A DNA stretch of 64,000 bases from Rhodobacteraceae bacterium LMO-JJ12 (GTDB lineage: Bacteria; Pseudomonadota; Alphaproteobacteria; Rhodobacterales; Rhodobacteraceae): the NCBI GenBank assembly GCA_021555075.1, contig JAKGBX010000001.1, forward strand, positions 1,736,001-1,800,000. The letters run 5' to 3'. Position 1 is the first letter of the stretch. The number at the start of each line of letters is the position of its first letter. A model generated the notes under the pieces. The model did no database searches. It was given only the letters and a program-made list of their open reading frames with translations, and was not told the DNA's origin. A program made the position numbers and the translations under genes. Of the stretch, positions 36,792 through 47,996 are shown piece by piece.

Positions 36792-37681
36792 CTGAAACGC
36801 AAGTAATGGATGCCGATTGGCTGAGCTTTCATCCGAACCCGAAAAAACCCGATTTCAAGCTGCCAGAAGGGGCGGTGGACGCGCATTGCCACGTTTTTGG
36901 GCCGAGTCCGGAGTTTCCCTTTGCGCCCGAGCGCAAATACACCCCATGCAACGCGGGCAAGGCGCAACTTTTCGCGCTGCGCGATCACTTGGGCTTTGCC
37001 CGTAACGTGATTGTGCAGGCGACATGCCATGGCCGCGACAACCGGGCGATGATGGATGCCTGCCGTGCGTCCAACGGGATGGCGCGCGGGGTGGCGAGCG
37101 TTGGGCCGGAGATCACCGGGGCCGAGCTCGACCAGATGCATGCGGCGGGGGTGCGCGGCGTGCGGTTCAACTTTGTGCGCCGTCTGGTTGATGCCACGCC
37201 CAAGAGCGTTTTCCTGTCGATCGCCAATAAGATAGCGCCGCTGGGCTGGCATGTCGTGGTCTATTTCGAGGCCGCCGATCTGGAGGATCTGGTGCCGTTC
37301 CTTGAAACCCTCCCAACCGAGATCGTGGTTGATCACATGGGGCGACCGGATATCAACAAAGGCGCGCAGCACGCAGATTTCAAACGATTTCTGGATCTGA
37401 TGGATCGGAATAGTAACATCTGGTCCAAGGTCACATGCCCCGAACGCCTCTCGGTGTCCGGCCCACCTGATTACGCCGATGTCGTGCCTTTCGCGAGAAG
37501 TGTGACCGAAGCGTTCCCGAACCGGGTGCTCTGGGGCACCGACTGGCCACATCCCAACATGAAATCGCATATGCCAGACGATGGCAATCTGGTCGACTTC
37601 GTCCCGAAAATCGCACCAACACAGGCCTTGCAACAGGGCCTGCTCGTGGACAATCCGATGCGCCTTTACTGGGCGACGTGA
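36788..37681 (+). CDS. ligI: 2-pyrone-4,6-dicarboxylate hydrolase
   Basis: 297-residue amidohydrolase-superfamily lactonase. Motifs are DAHCHVFGP (about 31-39), LRDHLGFARNVIVQATCHG, VRGVRFNFVRRLVD, IVVDHMGRPD and WGTDWPHPNM, all matching LigI as I know it. It opens the pyrone ring of PDC to oxalomesaconate. It follows galD with an ATGA overlap and is followed by the second dioxygenase pair. Confidence 0.93.
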   Translation: MTETQVMDADWLSFHPNPKKPDFKLPEGAVDAHCHVFGPSPEFPFAPERKYTPCNAGKAQLFALRDHLGFARNVIVQATCHGRDNRAMMDACRASNGMARGVASVGPEITGAELDQMHAAGVRGVRFNFVRRLVDATPKSVFLSIANKIAPLGWHVVVYFEAADLEDLVPFLETLPTEIVVDHMGRPDINKGAQHADFKRFLDLMDRNSNIWSKVTCPERLSVSGPPDYADVVPFARSVTEAFPNRVLWGTDWPHPNMKSHMPDDGNLVDFVPKIAPTQALQQGLLVDNPMRLYWAT

Positions 37682-37695
37682 GAAGGAATGTAACA

Positions 37696-38052
37696 ATGGA
37701 TAAGCCCGGTTTCGATGTGCATGCCGACATTCCCGGCACGACCGTTTTCGATGGTCGGATGGCCATGAAAGGCTATGCGCTCAACAAGATGTGTTATTCT
37801 TTCAACGATCAGAGCGCGCGTGATGCCTTTGCCGCCGACGAGGAGGGCTACATGACGCATTTTGCCCTCACCGACGAGCAAAAAGCGGCAGTCCGCGCCC
37901 GCGATATCCTCGCCATGATCGAAGCGGGGGGCAATATCTACTACCTCGCCAAACTCGCTGGCATCTTCAAGCTTTCGGTTCAGGATGTCGGGGGCATGCA
38001 AACGGGCATGACGACAGAAGAATTCAAGTTACACCTGAAGTCACAGGCATAA
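37696..38052 (+). CDS. Second LigA-type dioxygenase alpha subunit
   Basis: 118-residue LigA-family protein, shorter than the ligA product at 31476-31868 and clearly diverged from it (DIPGTTVFDGRMAMKGYALNKMCYSF; MIEAGGNIYYLAKLAGIFKLSVQDVGGMQTGMT). Start 37696 was chosen for the AAGGA upstream; an in-frame GTG at 37678 overlapping the ligI stop is possible. Paired with the beta subunit 12 bp downstream. The divergence suggests the PmdA branch of protocatechuate enzymes or a related substrate such as gallate. Confidence 0.85.
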   Translation: MDKPGFDVHADIPGTTVFDGRMAMKGYALNKMCYSFNDQSARDAFAADEEGYMTHFALTDEQKAAVRARDILAMIEAGGNIYYLAKLAGIFKLSVQDVGGMQTGMTTEEFKLHLKSQA

Positions 38053-38064
38053 AGGTTTGATATA

Positions 38065-40144
<2,080 letters not shown>

Positions 40145-40444
40145 TGCCTGCAACCTCTGGTGGCATCCGTCTCGGCGCGGGGCGAAAACTCTGCAGATTA
40201 GGGCAAGCTTTAAGCTTGTATAGATTTTTTCGCCTCGTTAAGTTTGAAAATGAAGCGGGGAAGAGACGCAATTTCAAGGTCGGTTGCGTCACGTTTCATG
40301 GGGGGATCAAGCAAGCCTGAACGTGCGTTGTAGGAGCGACGTATCGAAATGGCGATGGCCTGTGTGCTGGAATGATCTGGCATTTTTGACAAAAATAGCA
40401 GTCCGCGCGGCACGTCGTGTTCCGGACATGACAGGGAGAGAGAA
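40145..40444. other. Non-coding gap between pobA and the transporter, with a palindrome
   Basis: No gene seen in about 300 bp. CAAGCTT-T-AAGCTTG (40204-40218) is a perfect 15-bp palindrome followed by TATAGATTTTTT, which could be a weak pobA terminator (stem CAAGC/GCTTG) or an operator. A symmetric TTTTTGACAAAAA is at 40383-40395. The ribosome site of the next gene is in AGGGAGAGAG. Confidence 0.4.
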
Positions 40445-41584
40445 ATGACATTTAGAAAAATGGCAGGGGCATTGTGTCTGGCCGCGCTGACAGCGACGGC
40501 GGCACAGGCAGACGGAGTAAAAGTCGGCATGATTACCACGCTGTCGGGCGGGGGCGCAGGCCTCGGTATCGACGTGCGCGATGGCTTCATGCTGGCAATT
40601 GCCCAATCGGGTCGCGACGACATCGAACTGGTGGTCGAGGACGATCAGCGCAAACCTGATATCGCTGTACAGCTTGCTGACAAGCTGATTCAGCAGGAGA
40701 AGGTCGATATCGTAACCGGTCTCATCTGGTCGAACATCGCCATGGCCGTTGTGCCGTCGGTGACCGCACAGGGCAAATTCTACATCTCGCCCAACGCTGG
40801 CCCCTCTGCTCTGGCGGGCAAGGGCTGCCACAAGAACTACTTCAATGTCAGCTGGCAGAACGATGTTCTCAACGAAGCCGCGGGCAATTGGGCCAACAAC
40901 AACGATGTAAAGAAAGTCTTCTTACTGGCACCGAACTATCCGGCTGGCAAAGACATGATCGCCGGCTTCAAACGCTTTTACAAAGGTGAAATTGCAAACG
41001 AGGTCTATACCAAGCTCGGTCAGACCGACTACGCAGCCGAGATCGCGCAGATCAAAGCAGCTGATGCTGACACGGTCTATTACTTCCTGCCCGGCGGCAT
41101 GGGGATCTCCTTCATGAAACAATACGCCGGTTCCGGTGCAGAAAAGCCCGTGATGGGTCCGGCGTTCAGCTTTGATCAGGGCATTCTCGGCGCCATTGGT
41201 GATGCGGCACTTGGCGTGAAGAACACCTCGCATTGGTCCAAGGATATCGACAATCCCGTCAACAAAGCCTTCGTTGCAGATTTCCAGGCCGAATATGGTC
41301 GTCTGCCGTCGATCTATTCCAGCCAGGGGTTTGACACGGGTCTGCTGTTGGTTGACGCAATGGAAAAAGCCGATGTGAAAGACACGGATGCCTTCCGCAC
41401 CGCACTGGAAGAAACCCAGTTCGCCTCCACACGTGGCGTTTTCAAATTCGCGCCCAACCATCACCCGATTCAGACGATCTACATGCGCGAAGTGATCAAG
41501 GAAGGTGATGTCGTCACCAACAAGATCATCGGCGTTGCATCGGAAGATCATGTCGACGCTTACGGCGTTGATTGCAAAATGTGA
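40445..41584 (+). CDS. Periplasmic binding protein of a branched-chain-type ABC importer
   Basis: 379 residues with a Sec signal peptide (MTFRKMAGALCLAALTATAAQA) and a type I periplasmic-binding (Peripla_BP_6/LivJ-like) fold. Segments KVGMITTLSGGGAGLGIDVRDGF and VVEDDQRKPDIAVQLADKLI are typical. Homologues of this type bind amino acids, amides or aromatic acids. It follows pobA and precedes the pyrimidine genes, so an aromatic acid is plausible. Proximity is the only evidence for the ligand. The matching permeases and ATPases follow. Confidence 0.85.
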   Translation: MTFRKMAGALCLAALTATAAQADGVKVGMITTLSGGGAGLGIDVRDGFMLAIAQSGRDDIELVVEDDQRKPDIAVQLADKLIQQEKVDIVTGLIWSNIAMAVVPSVTAQGKFYISPNAGPSALAGKGCHKNYFNVSWQNDVLNEAAGNWANNNDVKKVFLLAPNYPAGKDMIAGFKRFYKGEIANEVYTKLGQTDYAAEIAQIKAADADTVYYFLPGGMGISFMKQYAGSGAEKPVMGPAFSFDQGILGAIGDAALGVKNTSHWSKDIDNPVNKAFVADFQAEYGRLPSIYSSQGFDTGLLLVDAMEKADVKDTDAFRTALEETQFASTRGVFKFAPNHHPIQTIYMREVIKEGDVVTNKIIGVASEDHVDAYGVDCKM

Positions 41585-41600
41585 GCATAGGCTGATCCTC

Positions 41601-41636
41601 GGTGGCTCCCGGAGCGTCAAAACTCCGGGCGCTACC
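41601..41636 (+). other. Hairpin between binding-protein and permease genes
   Basis: A long imperfect stem: CCCGGAG/CTCCGGG core (41608-41614 with 41623-41629) extended outward by GC and GGT/ACC pairs around single mismatches, with an 8-nt loop. Such hairpins after binding-protein genes usually stabilise the upstream message and lower expression of the membrane subunits. No T-run follows. Confidence 0.6.
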
Positions 41637-41769
41637 AAAGGAAGAGCCTTTGCACTGAATATTCCACTTCCCTAAGCCTTGCGGCCCGTGTTTTCGTTGA
41701 AAGAAAACAGAGCGAAATCTACCAAAGGTTTCGCTACCGACCGCGCAGCTTGATTGAGATTGGGGCCGA

Positions 41770-42687
41770 ATGTCTCTCATACTTCTGTTCGAACAGATCC
41801 TGAACGGGCTGCAGTCCGGTGTGATGCTGTTCCTGATGTCGGCCGGGCTGACGCTTATTTTTGGTGTCATGGGGTTGATCAACCTCGCACATGGCTCCCT
41901 CTACATGGTGGGCGCTTTCGCTGCGGCATCGGTTGCCGCCGCCACCGGTAGCTTCACACTGGCGCTGATTGCTGCGCTGGCGGCGTCGGCCATAGCGGGC
42001 GTTCTGGTAGAAGTCATCGTGATCCGTCGCCTCTATGCGCGTGACCACCTTGATCAGGTGTTGGCCACCTTCGCACTGATCCTGATTTTTTCGGAAGGCA
42101 CGCGTTGGGCCTTCGGCTCATTCCCGCTCTATCTCGACGTGCCTGCCGCGTTGTCCGGCCCGGTGCATCTGCCCGGCGGCATCGCGTATCCGGCCTATCG
42201 CCTCGCCATCATCGGCATCGGCTTCGCTGTGGCCGCCGCACTTTTCCTTCTGATCGCCAAAACCCGCATCGGCATGCGCATCCGTGCTGGTGAATCCGAT
42301 CGCGAGATGATCGGCGCACTTGGCGTCAATATTTCGGTGCTCTACACCGCCGTCTTCGCCCTCGGCGCGGCGCTGGCGGGCTTTGCCGGTGCGTTGGTTG
42401 GCGCAATCCAATCGGTACAGGTCGGTATGGGCGAGCCTGTCTTGATCCTGGCATTCGTCACCATCGTGATCGGCGGCATCGGCTCGATCCGCGGCGCCCT
42501 GGTTGGTGCGCTATTGGTGGGCCTTACCGACACACTCGGCCGCGTGTTGTTGCCGCTGGCCTTTGGTGTTTTCATGGACCCGTCCTCGGCCACATCCATC
42601 GGCGGCGCGCTCAGCTCGATGTCGATCTATATTTTGATGGCGGGGGTGCTTTTGTTCAAACCCACCGGCCTCTATGGGAGCGCATGA
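41770..42687 (+). CDS. Branched-chain-type ABC permease, LivH family
   Basis: 305-residue inner-membrane permease with about eight hydrophobic segments. The start MSLILLFEQILNGLQSGVMLFLMSAGLTLIFGVMGLINLAHG is the LivH signature, and RAGESDREMIGALGVNI marks the cytoplasmic loop that contacts the ATPases. Located 185 bp after the binding-protein gene, with the hairpin between, and immediately before the LivM partner. Confidence 0.9.
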   Translation: MSLILLFEQILNGLQSGVMLFLMSAGLTLIFGVMGLINLAHGSLYMVGAFAAASVAAATGSFTLALIAALAASAIAGVLVEVIVIRRLYARDHLDQVLATFALILIFSEGTRWAFGSFPLYLDVPAALSGPVHLPGGIAYPAYRLAIIGIGFAVAAALFLLIAKTRIGMRIRAGESDREMIGALGVNISVLYTAVFALGAALAGFAGALVGAIQSVQVGMGEPVLILAFVTIVIGGIGSIRGALVGALLVGLTDTLGRVLLPLAFGVFMDPSSATSIGGALSSMSIYILMAGVLLFKPTGLYGSA

Positions 42688-42688
42688 T

Positions 42689-43675
42689 ATGGGTCGGCGC
42701 GAAATCATCCTCAACACGGCACTGGCCCTTGGCCTGCTGGCTGTCCCGCTCTGGGCGCACTTTGCCGATCAACCTTACATCATCACATTAACCACCCGCG
42801 TTGCCATTCTGGCGCTCGCCGGGGTGGGGCTGAACCTCGCACTCGGCCTCGGCGGTCTGGTCAGCCTCGGTCACGCGATGTTCTTTGGCATCGGCGGCTA
42901 CGCGGTTGGTATCCTCGCCAGCCACGCCCAAAGTTATATGCCGCTGATGGAATGGCCCCTCACCATCGAGGGGACCCAGTTCATGCCGCTGACCTGGATC
43001 GTCGCCGTGATCGCTTCGGGCATTGTGGCGCTGGTCGCAGGTGCGCTTTCGCTGCGCACCTCAGGCGTTTATTTTATCATGATTACACTCGCCTTTGGTC
43101 AGATGTTTTATTATTTCACCATCTCCTGGCCCGCCTATGGTGGCGAAGACGGTCTATCGATCTATGTGCGCGGTCAGTTTCCCGGTCTCAACACGCTCGT
43201 ACCGATCCAGTTCTTCCTCATTACCTATGCCCTTTTGGGCCTCGCGCTCTTCATGGTGGCGCGCATCACCCGCTCGGGCTTTGGTTTGGCCCTCAATGCG
43301 GCGCGCCAAAACGAGACCCGTGTGCGCGCGGTCGGGATCGAACCCTACCGCTTGCGCCTCGCGGCGTTTGCCGTATCCGGGGCCATCACTGGCCTTTCCG
43401 GCGCGCTCTTTGCCGACCTCAACCGTTTCGTCAGTCCGGCAATGTTTTCATGGCAGACCTCGGGCGAGATCATGGTGTTCGTCATCCTTGGCGGTGTGGC
43501 GCGGCTCTTTGGCCCGGTGGCGGGCGCAGCACTCTTTATCCTGCTCGAAGAGGTGCTCGGCGGGGTCAGCGATTACTGGCACATTTACCTTGGCTTCCTT
43601 CTGCTCCTCGTCGTGCTTTTTGCACGCGGCGGGCTGATCGGGCTGCTGGCAGGAGAGGAGAAGTCCGATGGCTGA
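42689..43675 (+). CDS. Branched-chain-type ABC permease, LivM family
   Basis: 328-residue permease with about nine hydrophobic segments. LALGLGGLVSLGHAMFFGIGGYAVG is the LivM hallmark, and NAARQNETRVRAVGIEPYRLRLAAF is the coupling-loop region. Start at 42689 was chosen because GGGAG lies 8 nt upstream; ATG at 42674 would overlap livH by 14 bp. Overlaps the next ATPase gene by 8 bp. Confidence 0.9.
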   Translation: MGRREIILNTALALGLLAVPLWAHFADQPYIITLTTRVAILALAGVGLNLALGLGGLVSLGHAMFFGIGGYAVGILASHAQSYMPLMEWPLTIEGTQFMPLTWIVAVIASGIVALVAGALSLRTSGVYFIMITLAFGQMFYYFTISWPAYGGEDGLSIYVRGQFPGLNTLVPIQFFLITYALLGLALFMVARITRSGFGLALNAARQNETRVRAVGIEPYRLRLAAFAVSGAITGLSGALFADLNRFVSPAMFSWQTSGEIMVFVILGGVARLFGPVAGAALFILLEEVLGGVSDYWHIYLGFLLLLVVLFARGGLIGLLAGEEKSDG

Positions 43676-44438
43676 ACCACTCCTGCAAATCCAAGGCATC
43701 ACCAAAAGCTTCGGCGCGCTAAAAGCTTCCGATGGCGTTACCCTTGATCTTTACCCGGGTGAGATCCACGCCCTGATCGGCCCCAACGGCGCCGGGAAAT
43801 CCACCCTGATCGCCCAGATCGCCGGAAGCCTCAAACCTGACTCAGGCCGCGTTATTCTCGAAGGCCGCGACGTGACCGCAACCGACACGGTCGCGCGCGC
43901 CCGCGCCGGGTTGGGGCGCACATTTCAGATCAGTTCGCTGGCGATGGAAGATACCGTCATGCAAAATGCCGTTCTGGGTGCCTTGGGCGCGCGACAGGGG
44001 CGGTTGGGGCTTTTCGCCCGCGTGATGCGCAATCAGTCCCTTCGAGAAACGGCAATGGCCGCCCTGCGCGAAGTTGGCATCGAAGAGTTCGCCAATTTTC
44101 GCACCGCAGACCTGTCGCATGGTCAGCGTCGCCAGCTCGAAGTGGCCGTGGCGCTCACCCTCAATCCGCATGTCTTCCTGATGGACGAACCAATGGCAGG
44201 CCTCGGCGCCGAAGGCTCGGTCACGCTGGTCAGCTTCCTGCAAAACCTCAAGGCGCGCGCGCCGATCCTGTTGGTTGAACATGATATGGACGCTGTGTTC
44301 CAACTTGCCGACCGGATCAGCGTGCTGGTCTATGGTCGCATCATCGCCACCGGAACACCGGATGAAATTCGTGCCAACCCCGAGGTGCGCGAAGCCTACC
44401 TTGGTGAAGAAGACGACGAAGAGGAGGGAACGCCATGA
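43668..44438 (+). CDS. Branched-chain-type ABC ATPase, LivG family
   Basis: 256-residue ATPase. Walker A GPNGAGKST, signature LSHGQRRQLEVAVAL (an LSHGQ variant common in this family) and Walker B VFLMDEPMAGLG, with the LivG-type RTFQ segment after a short insertion. Overlaps the preceding permease gene and, by 4 bp, the LivF gene. Confidence 0.9.
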   Translation: MAEPLLQIQGITKSFGALKASDGVTLDLYPGEIHALIGPNGAGKSTLIAQIAGSLKPDSGRVILEGRDVTATDTVARARAGLGRTFQISSLAMEDTVMQNAVLGALGARQGRLGLFARVMRNQSLRETAMAALREVGIEEFANFRTADLSHGQRRQLEVAVALTLNPHVFLMDEPMAGLGAEGSVTLVSFLQNLKARAPILLVEHDMDAVFQLADRISVLVYGRIIATGTPDEIRANPEVREAYLGEEDDEEEGTP

Positions 44439-45124
44439 GCCTGCTTCGGCTACTGAACATATCGGCTTTCTACGGCCCCTCGCAGGCGCTATTTGATGTC
44501 GAATTCCGCGTTGAGCCGGGGCAGGTGGTGGCCTTGATGGGGCGCAATGGCATGGGCAAGACCACCACGATCAAGGTGATTTGCCGCATGCTCAAGCAGC
44601 GCGGCGGCTCGGTTGCATTTGATGGCAATGACATTTCTCGCTGGCCGTCGCACCGCGCGGCGCGTGCCGGGTTGGGGCTCGTGCCCGAAGGACGTCGGTG
44701 TTTTTCCAATCTCACGGTGCGGGAAAATCTGGTGGCTGCGGCGCGCCCGGGTGAATGGAACCTCAAGAAGGTGGCCGATCTTTTTCCGCGGCTTCAGGAA
44801 CGTCATAGCCAGATGTCGGCGTCGCTCTCGGGCGGCGAACAGCAGATGCTGGCGATTGGTCGCGCGCTGATGACCAATCCGCGGCTCTTGATCCTGGATG
44901 AGGCCACGGAAGGGCTCGCGCCGGTGATCCGCGCCGAGATCTGGGCTGCTATTGCCCAACTCAAACGCGACACTGGTCTCGCGATCCTCGTTGTCGACAA
45001 ATCCATCAAGGAACTCGCCACAGTGGCTGACCGCGCGGTGATTCTCGAACGCGGCAAAAGCGTCTGGCAGGGGGCGTTTAGCGATCTGGACGGTGAAACC
45101 CGCGATCGCTACCTCGGCGTCTGA
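44435..45124 (+). CDS. Branched-chain-type ABC ATPase, LivF family
   Basis: 229-residue ATPase with Walker A GRNGMGKTT, signature LSGGEQQMLAIGRAL, Walker B LLILDEATEGLAP and the LivF-type LVPEGRRCFSNLTVRENL. Last gene of the transporter operon; followed by the preT promoter region. It works with the LivG protein as a heterodimeric ATPase. Confidence 0.9.
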   Translation: MSLLRLLNISAFYGPSQALFDVEFRVEPGQVVALMGRNGMGKTTTIKVICRMLKQRGGSVAFDGNDISRWPSHRAARAGLGLVPEGRRCFSNLTVRENLVAAARPGEWNLKKVADLFPRLQERHSQMSASLSGGEQQMLAIGRALMTNPRLLILDEATEGLAPVIRAEIWAAIAQLKRDTGLAILVVDKSIKELATVADRAVILERGKSVWQGAFSDLDGETRDRYLGV

Positions 45125-45192
45125 TTGCCTTATTTTTGGGCTTTAACAACGCAGTAGATACTCAATTGGCCGTTTTTTCGCATATTTGAAAA

Positions 45193-45210
45193 ATTTACCA
45201 ATTGATAAAA
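45193..45210. promoter_or_regulatory. RutR-like operator upstream of preT
   Basis: ATTTACCA-AT-TGATAAAA, 12 of 16 non-spacer positions matching the E. coli RutR palindrome TTTGACCA-NN-TGGTCAAA. It lies 51 bp before the preT start. A stronger copy precedes the beta-ureidopropionase gene and a RutR-type gene is encoded between them. Confidence 0.6.
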
Positions 45211-45260
45211 AATCAAAATGTGCCAACCTGATCAAAAGAAAAGATCAGGGAGAGAACACC

Positions 45261-46589
45261 ATGGCGCAATCCACGCGCACCCCGGGTATTGTTGCAGGGC
45301 GGCTAAGCCCCGACGCATTGGCCGCCAATTTTACCGACCTGCATGCACCGCTTGACGCGCATGAGGCGCAGGTGGCGGCGGATCGCTGCTATTTCTGCCA
45401 TGATGCCCCCTGTATGGAGGCTTGCCCCACGACCATCGACATCCCGCTCTTCATCCGCCAGATCTCCACCGACACGCCTCTGGCCGCTGCCCAAACCATT
45501 TTCGAGCAGAATATCCTCGGCGGCATGTGCGCCCGGGTCTGCCCGGTCGAAACGCTCTGCGAAGAGGCCTGCGTGCGCGAGGCTGCCGAGGGCAAACCGG
45601 TCATCATCGGGCGTTTGCAACGCTACGCCACAGACGCGGCGATGGCCCACGGCCAACAGCCATTCACGCGCGCTGCGCCAACAGGCAAGAAGATCGCCGT
45701 CGTCGGGGCAGGGCCCTCGGGCCTTGCCTGCGCCCATCGTCTCGCCATGCACGGCCATGACGTGGTGATTTTCGAGGCCCGCGACAAACCCGGCGGGCTC
45801 AACGAATATGGCATCGCCTCCTACAAGACGGTGAATGATTTCGCCGCTTCCGAGGTCGAATGGCTTCTTGGCATCGGCGGTATCGACATCCGCTATGGCC
45901 AGTCACTGGGCCGCGACGTGACACTCGATCAACTGGCCGAGGATTATGACGCCGTGTTCCTCGGCATCGGCCTCCCCGGCGCCTATGCGCTCGACGGCTT
46001 CGACAAGCCCGGCATCGGTTCGGCGATAGATTTCATTGCCACGTTGCGCCAGACTCCTGATCTGGCCTCCCTGCCAGTGGGGCGCAACGTGGTGGTGATT
46101 GGCGGCGGCATGACGGCAGTGGATGCGGCTGTGCAGTCCAAGCTTCTTGGCGCTGAAAACGTCACCATCGTTTATCGGCGCGATCGTGCAGCCATGCCCG
46201 CCAGCCCCTTTGAACAGGATCTCGCCGCCTCAAAAGGCGTGCGGCTTGTGTTCAACGCCAAACCGGTTGCCGCCCACGGTGCAGACGCGGTCGAGGAGGT
46301 TGAGCTTGAATATACCACTCAGGATGGTGCCAATCTCAAAGGCACCGGCGAAACCTTCCGCATTGCCGCCGATCAGGTCCATATGGCTATCGGCCAGTGG
46401 CTCGAAAATCCGCCCGACGGACTCGCCCTTGATGGCAGCGCACTTGCTGTCAAAGACGGCCAAATGACCTCTCAGCCCAATGTCTGGGCCGGTGGCGATT
46501 GTGCCGCCGGAGCCGAGGATCTGACCGTCACCGCCGTCGCCCAAGGTCGCGATGCGGCCGAGAGCATCCACGCCGCGCTACAACGTTAA
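45261..46589 (+). CDS. preT: NAD-dependent dihydropyrimidine dehydrogenase subunit PreT
   Basis: 442-residue flavoprotein of the GltD-like family. An N-terminal Fe-S region with CYFCHDAPCMEACPTTIDIP and CARVCPVETLCEEACV, then FAD-binding AVVGAGPSGLACAHRLA and NAD-binding VVIGGGMTAVDAA. With PreA it reduces uracil and thymine to dihydro forms, or runs in reverse. Start 45261 chosen by AGGGAG upstream and the conserved MAQS... form. Followed by preA with a 14-bp gap. Confidence 0.92.
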   Translation: MAQSTRTPGIVAGRLSPDALAANFTDLHAPLDAHEAQVAADRCYFCHDAPCMEACPTTIDIPLFIRQISTDTPLAAAQTIFEQNILGGMCARVCPVETLCEEACVREAAEGKPVIIGRLQRYATDAAMAHGQQPFTRAAPTGKKIAVVGAGPSGLACAHRLAMHGHDVVIFEARDKPGGLNEYGIASYKTVNDFAASEVEWLLGIGGIDIRYGQSLGRDVTLDQLAEDYDAVFLGIGLPGAYALDGFDKPGIGSAIDFIATLRQTPDLASLPVGRNVVVIGGGMTAVDAAVQSKLLGAENVTIVYRRDRAAMPASPFEQDLAASKGVRLVFNAKPVAAHGADAVEEVELEYTTQDGANLKGTGETFRIAADQVHMAIGQWLENPPDGLALDGSALAVKDGQMTSQPNVWAGGDCAAGAEDLTVTAVAQGRDAAESIHAALQR

Positions 46590-46603
46590 GGAGGGCCTCT
46601 CAA

Positions 46604-47911
46604 ATGGCTGATCTCACAACCAACTTTCTCGGCATCACTTCGCCCAACCCTTTCTGGCTGGCTTCTGCTCCACCGACCGACAAGGAATACAACGTTCGCC
46701 GCGCCTTCGAAGCCGGTTGGGGCGGGGTGGTCTGGAAAACCCTTGGCGAAGAAGGCCCTCCCGTGGTCAACGTCAACGGCCCGCGCTATGGCGTCATCTA
46801 TGGCGCTGACCGCCGCGTTCTGGGTATCAACAATATCGAACTGATCACCGACCGATCGCTCGAAATCAACCTCGAAGAGATCACCCGCGTGAAGAAGGAC
46901 TATCCCGACCGCGCTGTCATCGTCTCGATCATGGTGCCCTGCGAAGAGTCGGCGTGGAAAGCCATTCTCCCCAAGGTCGAAGCCACCGGCGCCGACGGGA
47001 TCGAGCTCAATTTCGGCTGTCCTCATGGCATGGCCGAACGCGGCATGGGAAGCGCCGTAGGGCAGGTACCTGAGTATATCGAAATGGTCACCCGCTGGTG
47101 CAAGGAGAACTACTCCAAGCCAGTGATCGTCAAGCTCACCCCCAACATCACCGATATCCGTCAACCTGCGCGCGCAGCGTTTCGCGGCGGTGCCGATGCG
47201 GTTAGCCTGATCAACACGATCAATTCGATCACCTCGGTCGATCTCGATGATTTCTGCCCAGAGCCCAGCATTGACCGCAAAGGAACCCATGGCGGCTTTT
47301 GCGGCCCTGCGGTCAAGCCGATCGCGCTCAACATGGTGGCTGAAATCGCCCGTGACCCCGAAACCCACATGAAACCGATCAGCGGCATTGGTGGCGTGAC
47401 CACCTGGCGCGACGCCGCCGAATTCATGACGCTCGGTGCGGGCAATGTTCAGGTCTGTACGGCCGCCATGACCTATGGCTTCAAGGTTGTGCAGGAAATG
47501 ATCTCGGGTCTCAGCGACTGGATGGACAAGAAGGGATACACTTCGACGGATCAATTCATCGGCAAGGCCGTGCCAAATGTCACCGACTGGCAATATCTCA
47601 ACCTCAATTTCATCACCAAGGCCAAGATCGATCAGGACGCATGCATCAAATGCGGCCGCTGCTTTGCCGCCTGCGAAGATACCTCGCATCAGGCGATCTG
47701 GATGAAAGAGGGGCGCGTGTTTGAAGTGAATGACGCCGAATGCGTTGCCTGCAACCTTTGCGTCAATGTCTGCCCTGTCGAAGATTGCATCACCATGGAG
47801 CGCGTCGCTCCGGGCGAGATCGACCTGCGCACCGGCAAAGTGGTTGAGGATGACTATGCCAACTGGACAACCCATCCCAACAATCCGGCCACTACCCAAG
47901 CCGCTGAATGA
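46604..47911 (+). CDS. preA: NAD-dependent dihydropyrimidine dehydrogenase subunit PreA
   Basis: 435-residue FMN and Fe-S protein. A dihydroorotate-dehydrogenase-like barrel (NFLGITSPNPFWLASAPPTDKEYNV; IELNFGCPHGMAERGMG; GGADAVSLINTINSI) and a C-terminal pair of 4Fe-4S motifs, CIKCGRCFAACED and CVACNLCVNVCPVEDC. This is the pyrimidine-binding subunit of the PreTA complex, first step of reductive uracil/thymine catabolism. Start 46604 with GGAGGG upstream; codons further 5' lie inside preT. Confidence 0.93.
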   Translation: MADLTTNFLGITSPNPFWLASAPPTDKEYNVRRAFEAGWGGVVWKTLGEEGPPVVNVNGPRYGVIYGADRRVLGINNIELITDRSLEINLEEITRVKKDYPDRAVIVSIMVPCEESAWKAILPKVEATGADGIELNFGCPHGMAERGMGSAVGQVPEYIEMVTRWCKENYSKPVIVKLTPNITDIRQPARAAFRGGADAVSLINTINSITSVDLDDFCPEPSIDRKGTHGGFCGPAVKPIALNMVAEIARDPETHMKPISGIGGVTTWRDAAEFMTLGAGNVQVCTAAMTYGFKVVQEMISGLSDWMDKKGYTSTDQFIGKAVPNVTDWQYLNLNFITKAKIDQDACIKCGRCFAACEDTSHQAIWMKEGRVFEVNDAECVACNLCVNVCPVEDCITMERVAPGEIDLRTGKVVEDDYANWTTHPNNPATTQAAE

Positions 47912-47924
47912 TAGCAGGTTTTCC

Positions 47925-47970
47925 AAAGCGTTCCGCCATTTACCCGAAATAGGGTTGAGGCGGACGCTTT
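47925..47970. terminator. Bidirectional terminator between preA and rutR
   Basis: AAAGCG-TTCCGCC (47925-47937) pairs with GGCGGA-CGCTTT (47959-47970), a 12-bp stem with one bulged T and a 21-nt loop. It sits between the convergent preA and regulator genes, A-rich on one side and T-rich on the other, so it can serve both. Confidence 0.65.
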
Positions 47971-47996
47971 AGAACACGCTGAAATCGCTTCGCACC

